This document shows positions 1 to 8,184 of a stretch of DNA of 64,000 bases, piece by piece. The position numbers and the translations under genes were made by a program. Each line of letters begins with the position of its first letter. The first letter of the stretch is position 1. The notes under the pieces were generated by a model. The model did not search any database. It saw nothing but the letters and a program-made list of their open reading frames with translations, and was not told the origin of the DNA. Where the stretch lies: assembly GCA_024405155.1 (NCBI GenBank), contig JAKSPC010000004.1:44367-108366 (forward strand), written 5' to 3'. Source of the DNA: Lachnospiraceae bacterium (GTDB lineage Bacteria; Bacillota; Clostridia; Lachnospirales; Lachnospiraceae).

Positions 1-856
1 TTTCCTCACGGCACTGGGGCTCGTCTTCCGCATAGTCCGGATGGAACCTTCCGGGATAGCCAAGAAGATGCATGACCTCGGTGTAGGCTGCCAGAAGGTA
101 GGGATGGCCCGCCATGGCATCGCGAAGTTTTACGACATTCGTAAGGCACTGTGAAGCCGTGGCCATATCTCCGGAAAGAAGGGCTTTGTCCATCTTTTCG
201 AAGTTCTTCGGACAGCAGCTTACCATGCCGTCAAGGTAGTTGGTAAAGCCGAAGGGATAGCAGACATCGAAGGTATCAAGGCCGGAGAAGCAGGTAAGGA
301 AGTTCTCCGGGAATTCACCCCAGGTCTTTATTTTGCGGATCATCTGCTCGTCTGCCGTCTTTACGCCGATGAAATTGGGGCAGGTGTCCGAGATCTCCTT
401 CAGCATGTCATAGGTGATCTTTGACTGGGTCACGCCGGGAAGGTCGTACGCCATAACGTTATGTTTCGTGTTCTTTGCGATCCCGGTAAAGAACCGGATG
501 ATCTGCGGCCTTTTCACCGGGCTGTAATAGGGCGTGGTGAAAACGAATGCCGTAACATCGATATCGTCCATGGCCTTCATGCGTCGGATGGCACCGGCAA
601 TGGTGCAGTCCATGGCACCTACAAATACCGGTACTCTGCCGGCTGCCTGATCTACCGCTATGCGGGCAATGTTCGGGCACTCTGCGGGATCGATAAATGC
701 CTGGATCCCCATGGAACCCATGCACAGCAGTCCTGCCGCACCGGCTTTGATCTGATCTTCGATCTGTTTTCTGAAGCTCTCCTCTACTACGCGGCCGTTA
801 TCGTCAAGCGGTGTACCCAGTGCGGGAATGAATCCCTTACCCATATATTTCTGCAT
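1..856 (-). CDS. dihydrodipicolinate synthase / N-acetylneuraminate lyase family protein (3' part beyond window)
   Basis: A class I aldolase-type TIM barrel of the DapA/NanA family. It would cleave or form a pyruvate adduct in the cytoplasm. Visible residues include the Schiff-base lysine in IGVKTADE (about Lys166) and the family tyrosine in VMAYDLPG (about Tyr137). The usual GTTGE/GSTGE loop reads GSMG (residues 47-50), so the substrate may differ from both classical enzymes. The ATG at 856 follows a good AAAGGAG site. The gene runs off the left edge after 285 codons with no stop, so a few residues are probably missing. It lies downstream of the peptide-type ABC transporter but behind a terminator hairpin. 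The family is clear; the substrate (sialic acid, another keto acid or dihydrodipicolinate) is not. Confidence 0.85.
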   Translation of the reverse strand, partial: MQKYMGKGFIPALGTPLDDNGRVVEESFRKQIEDQIKAGAAGLLCMGSMGIQAFIDPAECPNIARIAVDQAAGRVPVFVGAMDCTIAGAIRRMKAMDDIDVTAFVFTTPYYSPVKRPQIIRFFTGIAKNTKHNVMAYDLPGVTQSKITYDMLKEISDTCPNFIGVKTADEQMIRKIKTWGEFPENFLTCFSGLDTFDVCYPFGFTNYLDGMVSCCPKNFEKMDKALLSGDMATASQCLTNVVKLRDAMAGHPYLLAAYTEVMHLLGYPGRFHPDYAEDEPQCREE

Positions 857-871
857 GTTTTCTTCTCCTTT

Positions 872-905
872 AAAAACAGCCCTCTTCCTTTGGGGAAAGA
901 GGGCT
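872..905 (-). terminator. rho-independent terminator after the ABC transporter operon
   Basis: A perfect 9-bp stem (AGCCCTCTT at 878-886 with AAGAGGGCT at 897-905) is followed, in minus-strand sense, by a run of five T at 872-876. It ends the operon after the second ATPase gene. Its T run nearly touches the ribosome site of the aldolase gene, so that gene depends on read-through or on a promoter I did not identify. Confidence 0.8.
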
Positions 906-919
906 TATATCTTTTTTGT

Positions 920-1906
920 TCAGTCGTACAGATGGCAGGCTACAAAGTGACCTTTGCCGTCCACGTCCTTTAACTCCGGCTCCACTTCCTCGCAGATCTT
1001 CATGCACTTGTCACATCTCTTATGGAACGGACAGCCTGAAGGCTTGTTGATGGGGCTGGGCACGTCGCCCTTCAGGATGATACGGTTCTTCTCGCGGTCG
1101 ATCACCGGTACCGGGATGGCCGAAAGCAGAGAAACGGTATACGGATGCAGGGTGTTGTCGTAAAGTTCTTTGGAATCCGCCATCTCCACTGCCTTGCCAA
1201 GGTACATGACAAGGATACGGTCTGACATGTACTGTACCACGGAAAGGTCGTGGGCAATGAATACGTAGGTCAGATCCTTTTCCTTCTGGATATCCTTCAT
1301 CAGGTTCAGTACCTGTGCCTGAATGGATACGTCCAGAGCGGAAACGGCCTCGTCGCATACAAGGACCTTGGGGTTGATCTCCATGGCACGGGCGATGCAG
1401 ACACGCTGTCTCTGACCGCCGGAGAACTCGTGGGGATACTTGAACAGATAATCCACGGGAATGTTCACCAGCTTTAACGCTTCTTCCATGATGGCTTCCC
1501 GTTCTGCCCTGTCTTTGTAACCGTGAATGATAAGAGGCTCTTCCATCTCGGTATAGATCTTCTTCATGGGGTTCATGGCCGAATAGGGATCCTGGAAGAT
1601 CATCTGCACTTTCTTGCGGAACTGGAAGACCTCGTCCTTATTGAACGTGGTAATGTCCCGCTCCGTGCCGTCATCGTTGTAGTATACGTGACCGCCTGTG
1701 ATCTTTTCCAGAAGCATCATGGCTTTTCCCAGGGTGGTCTTGCCGCAGCCGGACTCTCCCACGATACCCAGCGTTTCATTTCTCTTTACGTTGATGGTAA
1801 CGTCATCCACCGCTTTTACATGACCCACGGTCTTCTTGAAGAAGCCTTCCTGGACCGGGAACCAGACCTTGACATTCTCTAAACGGAAAATATTGTTATC
1901 TGCCAT
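920..1906 (-). CDS. oligopeptide/dipeptide-type ABC transporter ATP-binding protein (OppF/DppF type)
   Basis: Cytoplasmic ATPase subunit of a peptide/nickel/opine (PepT) family importer, 328 aa. Walker A is GESGCGKT (residues 50-57), the signature is SGGQRQR, and Walker B is VLVCDEAVSALD. The C-terminal Cys-rich segment (CPFHKRCDKC) is the oligopeptide-transporter C-terminal domain typical of these ATPases. The start overlaps the stop of the upstream ATPase gene by one base (TGATG), so the two are translationally coupled. It is the last gene of the operon, with a terminator just downstream. The substrate cannot be read from the ATPase; the flanking aldolase-family genes make an amino sugar or sialic acid as plausible as a peptide. 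Confidence 0.93.
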   Translation of the reverse strand: MADNNIFRLENVKVWFPVQEGFFKKTVGHVKAVDDVTINVKRNETLGIVGESGCGKTTLGKAMMLLEKITGGHVYYNDDGTERDITTFNKDEVFQFRKKVQMIFQDPYSAMNPMKKIYTEMEEPLIIHGYKDRAEREAIMEEALKLVNIPVDYLFKYPHEFSGGQRQRVCIARAMEINPKVLVCDEAVSALDVSIQAQVLNLMKDIQKEKDLTYVFIAHDLSVVQYMSDRILVMYLGKAVEMADSKELYDNTLHPYTVSLLSAIPVPVIDREKNRIILKGDVPSPINKPSGCPFHKRCDKCMKICEEVEPELKDVDGKGHFVACHLYD

Positions 1907-2934
1907 CAGTCTACCTCCTTGTTCCCTGCGAATTTACGGCATCTTACCATATGACCTTCGCTGACCTCATAGCCGGGGATCCTTCCCTTGCGGCACTCGT
2001 CGGTGCAATAGGGGCAGCGGTCTGCGAATTCGCAGCCTTCCGTAAGATCCGCCGGGTTCGGCGTGGAACCGGGAATGGTGGTCAGTTTCTGTCCCTGCGC
2101 CATGCCGAGCACGGGAACAGATGCCAGAAGCATCTTGGTATAAGGGTGGCTGGGAGCGTTGAAGATATCCTTTAAGGTACCTTTCTCCACGATGCGTCCC
2201 ATATACATAACGATAACGTCGTCTGCCATTTCCGTCACCAGACCCATGTTGTGGGTGATGAGGATGATAGACTTGTTAAGCTCCACCTGGATCTTCTTTA
2301 ACAGTTCCATGATCTGGGCCTGAATGGTAACATCCAGAGCCGTGGTGGGCTCATCGGCAATGATCAGTTCCGGATTGCAGATAAGTGCGATAGCGATAAC
2401 GATACGCTGCTTCATGCCGCCGGAAAGCTGATGGGGATAATCCTTTACTCTCTGTTCGGGAGCGGGGATGCCCAGCTTCTTTAAAAGTTCGATGGCCATC
2501 TTCATGGCATCGTCTTTCTTCATGCCGGGATTGTGCTCTAAAAGTCCCTCGATGATCTGATCGCCCACACGGTAGACCGGATTCAGGGAAGCCATGGGAT
2601 CCTGGAACACCATGGAGATCTCCGGTCCGCGAAGGGAACGCATCTCTTTGCCGTAGTTGGACATCTTGTCGATGCGATACTCTTTTGCGGTACCGTCTTC
2701 ATTGAATTTGCGGTAGATGACGTGGTCGGAACTGATCACGGAGTTCTTTGCCATCAGTCTGGTAACAGAGTGCACGGTAACGGATTTTCCGCAGCCGGAC
2801 TCACCCACGATAGCCAGGGAACGTCCTTTTTCCAGCTGGAAGGAAACGTCCTTTACGATCTTAATAAGTTTGCCGTCGGACTTGAAACTGGTGTTCAGGT
2901 TTTTGACGTCGAGTATGATCTTTTTATCTTCCAT
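1906..2934 (-). CDS. oligopeptide/dipeptide-type ABC transporter ATP-binding protein (OppD/DppD type)
   Basis: First of the two ATPases of the importer, 342 aa. Walker A is GESGCGKS (residues 44-51), the signature LSGGMKQR, and Walker B LIIADEPTTALD followed by the D-loop. The C-terminus carries the oligopeptide-type Cys motif (CEFADRCPYC). It would pair with the OppF-type subunit as an ATPase heterodimer on the cytoplasmic face of the two permeases. The ribosome site AAGGAGG lies just before ATG 2934, 12 bases after the permease stop. Order and spacing match a canonical A-B-C-D-F operon. Confidence 0.93.
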   Translation of the reverse strand: MEDKKIILDVKNLNTSFKSDGKLIKIVKDVSFQLEKGRSLAIVGESGCGKSVTVHSVTRLMAKNSVISSDHVIYRKFNEDGTAKEYRIDKMSNYGKEMRSLRGPEISMVFQDPMASLNPVYRVGDQIIEGLLEHNPGMKKDDAMKMAIELLKKLGIPAPEQRVKDYPHQLSGGMKQRIVIAIALICNPELIIADEPTTALDVTIQAQIMELLKKIQVELNKSIILITHNMGLVTEMADDVIVMYMGRIVEKGTLKDIFNAPSHPYTKMLLASVPVLGMAQGQKLTTIPGSTPNPADLTEGCEFADRCPYCTDECRKGRIPGYEVSEGHMVRCRKFAGNKEVD

Positions 2935-2946
2935 AGCCGTACCTCC

Positions 2947-3840
2947 TTACTGCTGACGCGGATCCATGACATCACGGAGTCCGTCGCCGAAGAAGTTGAC
3001 TGCCAGAACGAAAAGACAGATGGCAGCACCGGGGACAAGCCAGCAGTGGGGATAATTGATGAGGATGTTGGTCGCCTTGGCGGCGTTCAGCATCGTGCCC
3101 CAGGTGGGAACTGTCATCGGAACACCGAATCCCAGGAAGGAAAGGCCTGCTTCCTGCATGACGTATCCGGGAATGTTCATGGTAAGCTGCACGATAACGG
3201 TGGTGAGCACTGCGGGCAGGATCTGGGAGAACATGATCTTTACGCTGCTCATGCCGAATGCTTCACAGACCTTTACGTAGGTCTCCTCTTTTCTGGCGAT
3301 GAATTCAGAACGGACCAGACGGAAGCATCCCGTCCAGCCGGTCAGCGCGAAGATGATGATCAGGTTCCAGGTACCGGTGCCGATGAAAGCCACAACGATC
3401 AGCACCAGGATGAGCTGCGGAAAGCAGGAAACGATCTCCTGCAGTCTTACCAGCAGTTTGTCAAAGATGCCGCCGAAATATCCGCCGATGGCGCCGAGCA
3501 CGGTGCCGATGGCACTTCCGATAAGGGAGGAGATCACGGCGATCAGTACAGAGGTACGTCCGCCGTAAAGCACACGGGAGAACAGGTCACGTCCCAGAGA
3601 GTCGCATCCCAGAAGATGCTCCGCGCTGGGTCCCGCCAGTTTCACCTTGAAGTTGGGCTCCAACGGATCCCAGGGCGTGACCACCGGCGCCAGGACCATC
3701 AGAAGGATGTAAATGAGCACGACAGATAGTCCAAATACGGCCAGCTTGTTGTTGAGGAACTTGCGGACCTTCTTTTTCCACAGTTTTGTGCCGTATTTAC
3801 GGGCATTTTCTATGGTGTTTGTCTTATTGTTATTTTCCAT
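2947..3840 (-). CDS. oligopeptide/dipeptide-type ABC transporter permease (OppC/DppC type)
   Basis: Inner-membrane permease, 297 aa from the chosen start. An N-terminal cytoplasmic segment leads to one transmembrane helix, then the binding-protein-dependent transport domain with the EAA coupling motif region (EAFGMSSVKIMFSQILPA). HLLGCDSLGRDLFSRVLYGG is the usual OppC signature after the first periplasmic loop. I chose ATG 3840 (MENNNKTN) because an AAGGAGGG site lies just upstream; an upstream in-frame start would add 17 residues overlapping the preceding gene. It works as a heterodimer with the OppB-type permease encoded directly upstream. Confidence 0.92.
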   Translation of the reverse strand: MENNNKTNTIENARKYGTKLWKKKVRKFLNNKLAVFGLSVVLIYILLMVLAPVVTPWDPLEPNFKVKLAGPSAEHLLGCDSLGRDLFSRVLYGGRTSVLIAVISSLIGSAIGTVLGAIGGYFGGIFDKLLVRLQEIVSCFPQLILVLIVVAFIGTGTWNLIIIFALTGWTGCFRLVRSEFIARKEETYVKVCEAFGMSSVKIMFSQILPAVLTTVIVQLTMNIPGYVMQEAGLSFLGFGVPMTVPTWGTMLNAAKATNILINYPHCWLVPGAAICLFVLAVNFFGDGLRDVMDPRQQ

Positions 3841-3853
3841 CGATACGCCCTCC

Positions 3854-4795
3854 TTACTTTTCAAGACGGACTCTCGGGTCGATGACCGCACCGAGAAGGT
3901 CGATGAGGAAGCTGATCGACAGCATCATCACTGCCATAAACAGCGTGTAGAACATGACTACCGGGTAGTCGGAGGCCGTGATGGCCTGTGTCAGCACGAT
4001 ACCTACGCCGGGCCATGCGAATACCGTTTCCACGGCTACGGAACCGCCTACCAGAATGGTAAGACGGAACAGAAGGATGGTAATAACGGGTCTCATGGAA
4101 TTGCGGAATATGTGCTTGAAGTAAACCTTCCACTCCGGGATCCCCTTGGAGCGCGCCAGTTTTACATATTCCTGATTGGCCACGTCCAGCATGGTGTTGC
4201 GGGTATAACGCATGAGGTTTCCGCAGAGGGGAATTGCCAGTGCCGCAATGGGAAGGATAAGGTTCGGAATACGGGAACCTTCCACGGGAATACGCCCCGC
4301 GGAGGGAAGGAGTCCCAGTTTAATGGAAAAGATCTGTATCAGTACCAGCGCAAAGAAATACTCGGGCATGGAGTTGCCGAGCACGGCAATGGCACGACCC
4401 AGATAGTCAATGATGGAGTTCTGCCAGAAAGCGGAAAGCATGCCCACGCCGATACCGATAATTGTTGATATTACAAGAGCCCAGAGAGTGATCTCCAGAG
4501 TAGCCGGCCACTTTGCCAGTACGCCGTCCTTTATTGAGTAACCATTCGCAATGGAATATCCGAAATCGCCTTTAAAGATGTTGCCCCACCAGCGGAAGAA
4601 CTGCACTATGAGGGGATCGTTGAGGCCCAGCTTCTCACGGATCGCGGCGGCCGTTTCCGCAGAATAATTATCCACACCCAGAGACTGAGCGACCGGATCG
4701 ACGCCGGTGTTCTGCAGTGCCACGAAAATAACGAAGCTGATGACGAATATCATTACGATCATGGTGAGTATTCGTTTTACAATATATTTTGCCAT
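3854..4795 (-). CDS. oligopeptide/dipeptide-type ABC transporter permease (OppB/DppB type)
   Basis: Inner-membrane permease, 313 aa, with about six membrane segments. It opens with the family N-terminus (MAKYIVKRILTMIVMIFVIS) and carries the coupling motif KLARSKGIPEWKVYFKH. The segment VETVFAWPGVG is characteristic of OppB/DppB proteins. It is the first permease gene after the binding-protein gene, separated from it by about 120 bp holding a strong hairpin. That spacing is typical where the binding protein is made in excess. Confidence 0.93.
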   Translation of the reverse strand: MAKYIVKRILTMIVMIFVISFVIFVALQNTGVDPVAQSLGVDNYSAETAAAIREKLGLNDPLIVQFFRWWGNIFKGDFGYSIANGYSIKDGVLAKWPATLEITLWALVISTIIGIGVGMLSAFWQNSIIDYLGRAIAVLGNSMPEYFFALVLIQIFSIKLGLLPSAGRIPVEGSRIPNLILPIAALAIPLCGNLMRYTRNTMLDVANQEYVKLARSKGIPEWKVYFKHIFRNSMRPVITILLFRLTILVGGSVAVETVFAWPGVGIVLTQAITASDYPVVMFYTLFMAVMMLSISFLIDLLGAVIDPRVRLEK

Positions 4796-4843
4796 ATGGT
4801 GCCCCCTTACATCATAAACATCTTGGGAATGATCTTCCCGGGG

Positions 4844-4877
4844 TTAAGAAAAGGGCCCGGTCCGAAGACCGGGCCCT
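4844..4877 (-). terminator. intercistronic terminator/attenuator between binding protein and permease genes
   Basis: A perfect 11-bp GC-rich stem (4852-4862 with 4867-4877) is closed by a TTCG tetraloop in minus-strand sense and followed by TTTTCTT. It should end most transcripts after the binding-protein gene and let a fraction continue into the permeases, which would set the expected excess of binding protein. It may also protect the 3' end of the shorter mRNA. Confidence 0.8.
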
Positions 4878-4916
4878 CGTTTCGATCATAAGATCATTTT
4901 TTCGCCTGGTGGTAAA

Positions 4917-6632
4917 TTATTTAATATCCCACTTGTCGAACTGATAATCGCTGAAGTACCAGCCATTACCGAAGCAGTTATCCGGTACGCTGAGCTTGTC
5001 GCTTACCCATACCTGCTGAGTCAGAGTGTAAACGGGGTTCAGGAATGCGTATTCCTGATCCATAGCCTGCAGCTTCTTGAGGGCTGCTGCCTTGAGCTCG
5101 TCGGTGTAAGCCAGCTCGAGTTCCTTAACAGCTTCCTCGAAGATGGGGCCGGACTTAAGAAGCGGCTGCTGATTCTCACGCATGTACATCTGATACCAGG
5201 AAAGTGAATCGTATGCGGAAAGTCCGAAGTATGCGAGGTCGTGAGTCTGTCCTTCGTAAACGTCTGCCGTTACGTTGTTGGTGAACTCGCCCTTGAACTT
5301 AACACCGATCTGGTCAAGATAGTAAGCGATCATATCCATCAGATCGGCAGTAGCCTGATCTGAATAGTAGAAGTAGCACTTAAGCTCGTGGCTGAAATCG
5401 AAGTTTGCATCCTGAAGAGCCTTCTTGGCTGCTTCGGGATCGTACTTGTACCAGTCGCCTGCGTAGTTAACATCGGAAGCAAGAAGACCGGTCTGGGTAA
5501 GAGCTGCGGTCTCGCCGAAGATACCATCAATAACTGTGGGCCAGTCAATAGCCTGAAGAAGTGCTCTACGTACGTTGGGATCGTTTACGATACCCTTCTC
5601 GTTGCCGGCCTTGTCATAAAGGTTGAAAGCAAGGAAGCGGAAGAATACGATCGGAACACCATAGAACTTATAGTTGCTGAGACCCTGCATGATGGTGTAG
5701 TCATCAGCGGAAGTGGAGGTGAAGAAATCGGTCTCGCCTGCCTGTGCAGCAGTTGAGGGTGAAGATGCAAGACTTACCTGAATCTTATCGATGTTGTACT
5801 CTTCAGTTCCCTTATACAGGGGGTTCTTCTCAAGAACGTAGTAGTTGCCTTCTACCTGCTCGGTCACCATGTAGGGGCCGGAGGTTGCGGGAAGAGTTCT
5901 CCACTTTTCGTCAGCGATGAACTGAGTGGTGGAATCAACAACGCAGTCACCATAGATGTGCTTCGGGATCGGAGCTACCTGGCACATAAGGTTCAGGAAG
6001 GAAGCGAAGGGAGCGGTAAGCTTGATGGTAAGAACGTTGCCATCAGCGGAAATACCGGAAACGTTGGCTGCAGTTCCTGCTGCATATTCCTTCTTGCCTT
6101 CGATGTAGTCGCAGGCTGCCACTACATAAGGCCATACGGAGCCGTCACCTGAGCAGTACTTCTCAAGGGTGAAGATAACGTCGTCCATGGTGATGGGCTG
6201 TCCGTCAGACCACATCCAGCCGTCGTCCATGGTCATGGTGATGGTCTTGCCGTCATCAGAAACCTTCCAATCCTTCATGATCTCGGGGTTGGCCGGGTTC
6301 AGGTCCTTGTCAGCCTCGATGAGGGTGAGCCAAAGAAGGTTGCTCACAAGGCCCGGGCAGTTGTTGGAAGCGTCCTGAAGGGGCATGGTGAAGTCGAAGT
6401 TGTTGGACGGAGACTGCTGACGAACCAGTTTCAGAACTTTCTCGCCTGCGGGAGTCACTTCAACTGCGGCCTCGGCAGCTGCCTCGGTAGCTGCCTGAGT
6501 TGCTGCTGCGGTGGTTGCTGCTTCGGTAGCTGCGGGAGCTGCCTCGGTTGCGGTGGTAGCTGCGGGAGCTGCGCATGCAACGAGACCAAGCACCATAGCT
6601 GCTGCAAGAAGCATAGCTAAAGCTTTTTTCAT
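4917..6632 (-). CDS. family-5 extracellular solute-binding lipoprotein (OppA/DppA type)
   Basis: Substrate-binding protein of the importer, 571 aa. A lipoprotein signal ends with LVAC (lipid-modified Cys20), followed by an Ala/Thr/Glu-rich linker to about residue 55 and then the SBP family-5 domain (WSDGQPITMDDVIFTLEKY is typical of the family). It would sit on the outer face of the membrane and deliver substrate to the two permeases. The start has an AGAGAGGAG site and a strong promoter about 70 bp upstream. Family-5 binding proteins carry peptides, nickel, opines and, in some species, sialic acid (SatA). The aldolase-family neighbours favour a sugar or amino-sugar substrate, but that is inference. 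Confidence 0.92.
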   Translation of the reverse strand: MKKALAMLLAAAMVLGLVACAAPAATTATEAAPAATEAATTAAATQAATEAAAEAAVEVTPAGEKVLKLVRQQSPSNNFDFTMPLQDASNNCPGLVSNLLWLTLIEADKDLNPANPEIMKDWKVSDDGKTITMTMDDGWMWSDGQPITMDDVIFTLEKYCSGDGSVWPYVVAACDYIEGKKEYAAGTAANVSGISADGNVLTIKLTAPFASFLNLMCQVAPIPKHIYGDCVVDSTTQFIADEKWRTLPATSGPYMVTEQVEGNYYVLEKNPLYKGTEEYNIDKIQVSLASSPSTAAQAGETDFFTSTSADDYTIMQGLSNYKFYGVPIVFFRFLAFNLYDKAGNEKGIVNDPNVRRALLQAIDWPTVIDGIFGETAALTQTGLLASDVNYAGDWYKYDPEAAKKALQDANFDFSHELKCYFYYSDQATADLMDMIAYYLDQIGVKFKGEFTNNVTADVYEGQTHDLAYFGLSAYDSLSWYQMYMRENQQPLLKSGPIFEEAVKELELAYTDELKAAALKKLQAMDQEYAFLNPVYTLTQQVWVSDKLSVPDNCFGNGWYFSDYQFDKWDIK

Positions 6633-6698
6633 AACTTTCTCCTCTCTTAGAGTAAACTATACAAAATGCACTTTTTTTCTGCATTATGTAACGGAATA

Positions 6699-6727
6699 AG
6701 TATATCGGTTTTCCTTTTTTGCGTCAA
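6699..6727 (-). promoter_or_regulatory. sigma-A-type promoter for the ABC transporter operon
   Basis: In minus-strand sense: TTGACG (6722-6727), 17-bp spacer, TATACT (6699-6704). Just upstream of the -35 box, GAGAGCGCTTTGCC contains a central AGCGCT. This is weakly reminiscent of LacI/CcpA-type operators, but too imperfect to call. Confidence 0.75.
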
Positions 6728-6848
6728 CGAGAGCGCTTTGCCAATAAGGAAAAATCATCAATTTGTTACAAAATCCTTACGGTGTTTTGTGCCTTTTCAC
6801 GATGCTTTTTCCGACGGATCTGTCCCGCCGGGCGCATCCGCAGCCTTC

Positions 6849-7769
6849 TTACAGAGTACCCAGGTATTCTTCCTCGTAATTGATGGCCTTTAATCCCTTC
6901 TTCAGGCGGTCCATTTCGTCATCGGAAAGCCTCTTCTGGGGATATACCTGATAGCCGCACTCGTAGCCCAGCATGTTAAGGGTAGCCTTTACAGCCGCCA
7001 GGCAGCCGCCGTTGAAAGAAAGAAGAAGGTCGATCATCTTGTTGGCCTTGAACTGCACCTCGCGTGCCTTTTCCAGCTCGCCTGCTTTGAAGTAATCAAA
7101 GATCTGACGGAACAGAAGGGGCATACAGTTGTAGGTGCCGCCGATACCGCCGTCAGCGCCCATGGTAAGTCCGCACAGAAGAGTCTCGTCGGGACCGTTG
7201 ATGACGTTGATGTTGCCGCCCTTTAACTGCTTGATGTGGCTCATGGTGTAGTAGTCCGGATTGGTCCACTTGAGACCGATGAGGTTCGGGATCTGATCCA
7301 TGAAGCGGTCGATCATTTCGGGGGTGATGGCAATGCCGGCAAGCGGAGACGCGTACATCAGTACGGGAAGTCCGGAAGCATCGGCAAGCTCTCTGTAATA
7401 ATCGCAGATGCCCTGCTCGTCATAGCGGAAGAAGAACGGCGGTACGGAAGAAATGGCATCGCAGCCCACATCTGCCGCATGGCGTGCCAGTTCCTTTGCC
7501 GTGGTAAGATCGATGGCGCCCACATGGTCAATGATCATGCAGTCTTTTCCTTTTGCAAAATCCACAGCGATCTCGGCGATCTCTTTTCTGGTCTCTTTCT
7601 GCAGTACGGGGCCTTCGCCTGTGCCGCCGCAGATATAGAAGCCGTTCATGCCGCCTTTGAAGTTCCAGTCCATGAGCTTTCTCATGCTGTCTTCATAGAC
7701 TTTTCCCTGCTCGTCAACGCAGGAAACGAGCGCTGTCTTGATGCCGGTTACCAGTACATTGTTTTTCAT
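6849..7769 (-). CDS. N-acetylneuraminate lyase-like / DapA-family aldolase
   Basis: Cytoplasmic TIM-barrel aldolase, 306 aa, of the NanA/DapA family, which splits sialic acid into an amino sugar and pyruvate or condenses related compounds. The substrate loop is GGTGEG (residues 48-53), close to the lyase form GGSTGE. The Schiff-base lysine is in IGLKWTNPDYY (about Lys167) and the partner tyrosine in VLMYASP (about Tyr139). The GLKWTN region resembles sialic acid lyases more than DapA. ATG 7769 is preceded by AAAAGGAG, and a good promoter lies about 75 bp upstream, so it has its own transcription unit. Together with the first gene of the window it brackets the ABC importer. NanA function is plausible but not proven. 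Confidence 0.85.
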   Translation of the reverse strand: MKNNVLVTGIKTALVSCVDEQGKVYEDSMRKLMDWNFKGGMNGFYICGGTGEGPVLQKETRKEIAEIAVDFAKGKDCMIIDHVGAIDLTTAKELARHAADVGCDAISSVPPFFFRYDEQGICDYYRELADASGLPVLMYASPLAGIAITPEMIDRFMDQIPNLIGLKWTNPDYYTMSHIKQLKGGNINVINGPDETLLCGLTMGADGGIGGTYNCMPLLFRQIFDYFKAGELEKAREVQFKANKMIDLLLSFNGGCLAAVKATLNMLGYECGYQVYPQKRLSDDEMDRLKKGLKAINYEEEYLGTL

Positions 7770-7842
7770 GGAATTCTGCTCCTTTTCTTGTGTAATGTCT
7801 CAAAGTCCAGACGTTGAAACATAAATAATTCCGAATACGTAA

Positions 7843-7871
7843 ATTATAGACGAATCCCCGGGGAAAATCAA
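7843..7871 (-). promoter_or_regulatory. promoter of the N-acetylneuraminate lyase-like gene
   Basis: In minus-strand sense: TTGATT (7866-7871), 17-bp spacer, consensus TATAAT (7843-7848). The predicted leader is about 70 nt and ends with an AAAAGGAG ribosome site before ATG 7769. Confidence 0.8.
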
Positions 7872-8144
7872 TCACGGAAGCCCGTGGCGATCGGGATCGT
7901 TTTCCTTTTTTACGAAGGGGTTTATCGGGAGGCTTTTTCGGTCATTTTCCTCCCGATACGCAAAAAATTCAAAAATATCAGGTCTTTTCCTCTGCTCGAC
8001 CGGAGCATTCTTTTCGATTTTGTTAAGTCCTTATATCGGGCTTGATCCCCTTCTTGCTCCTCTATCTTTATTATCGGACAGAATCCAATAATTTTGACAA
8101 AAAATGCAGCCTTTTTGAAAATTTCCAAAAATATTTTTTACAAT
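7872..8144. other. A+T-rich intergenic stretch, no gene seen
   Basis: Lies between the lyase promoter and the terminator of the nuclease gene. It contains a perfect 9-bp inverted repeat (ATCGGGAGG 7924-7932, CCTCCCGAT 7949-7957) with a 16-nt loop and no adjacent T run. A minus-strand reading of 68 codons (7922-8128) has no ribosome site or recognisable protein character, and I do not accept it. The left boundary of the acquired A+T-rich segment probably lies here. Confidence 0.5.
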
Positions 8145-8172
8145 AAAAAAGACCCTGCCATCTGGCAGAGCC
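8145..8172 (-). terminator. rho-independent terminator of the nuclease-like gene
   Basis: Minus-strand sense: a 9-bp stem with two G-T pairs (8164-8172 with 8151-8159), a 4-nt loop and a run of six T (8145-8150), 12 bp after the stop codon. It closes the locus on its downstream side. Confidence 0.8.
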
Positions 8173-8184
8173 TTGTGGATTATT

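Noticed and set aside
6729-6742. CcpA or LacI operator upstream of the importer promoter
   Set aside because: Only the central AGCGCT fits; the outer bases do not match a catabolite-response element well enough to annotate.
7922-8128. 68-codon minus-strand frame upstream of the lyase promoter
   Set aside because: No ribosome site, A+T-driven Lys/Ile/Phe content and no family resemblance; it spans a hairpin and looks like chance.
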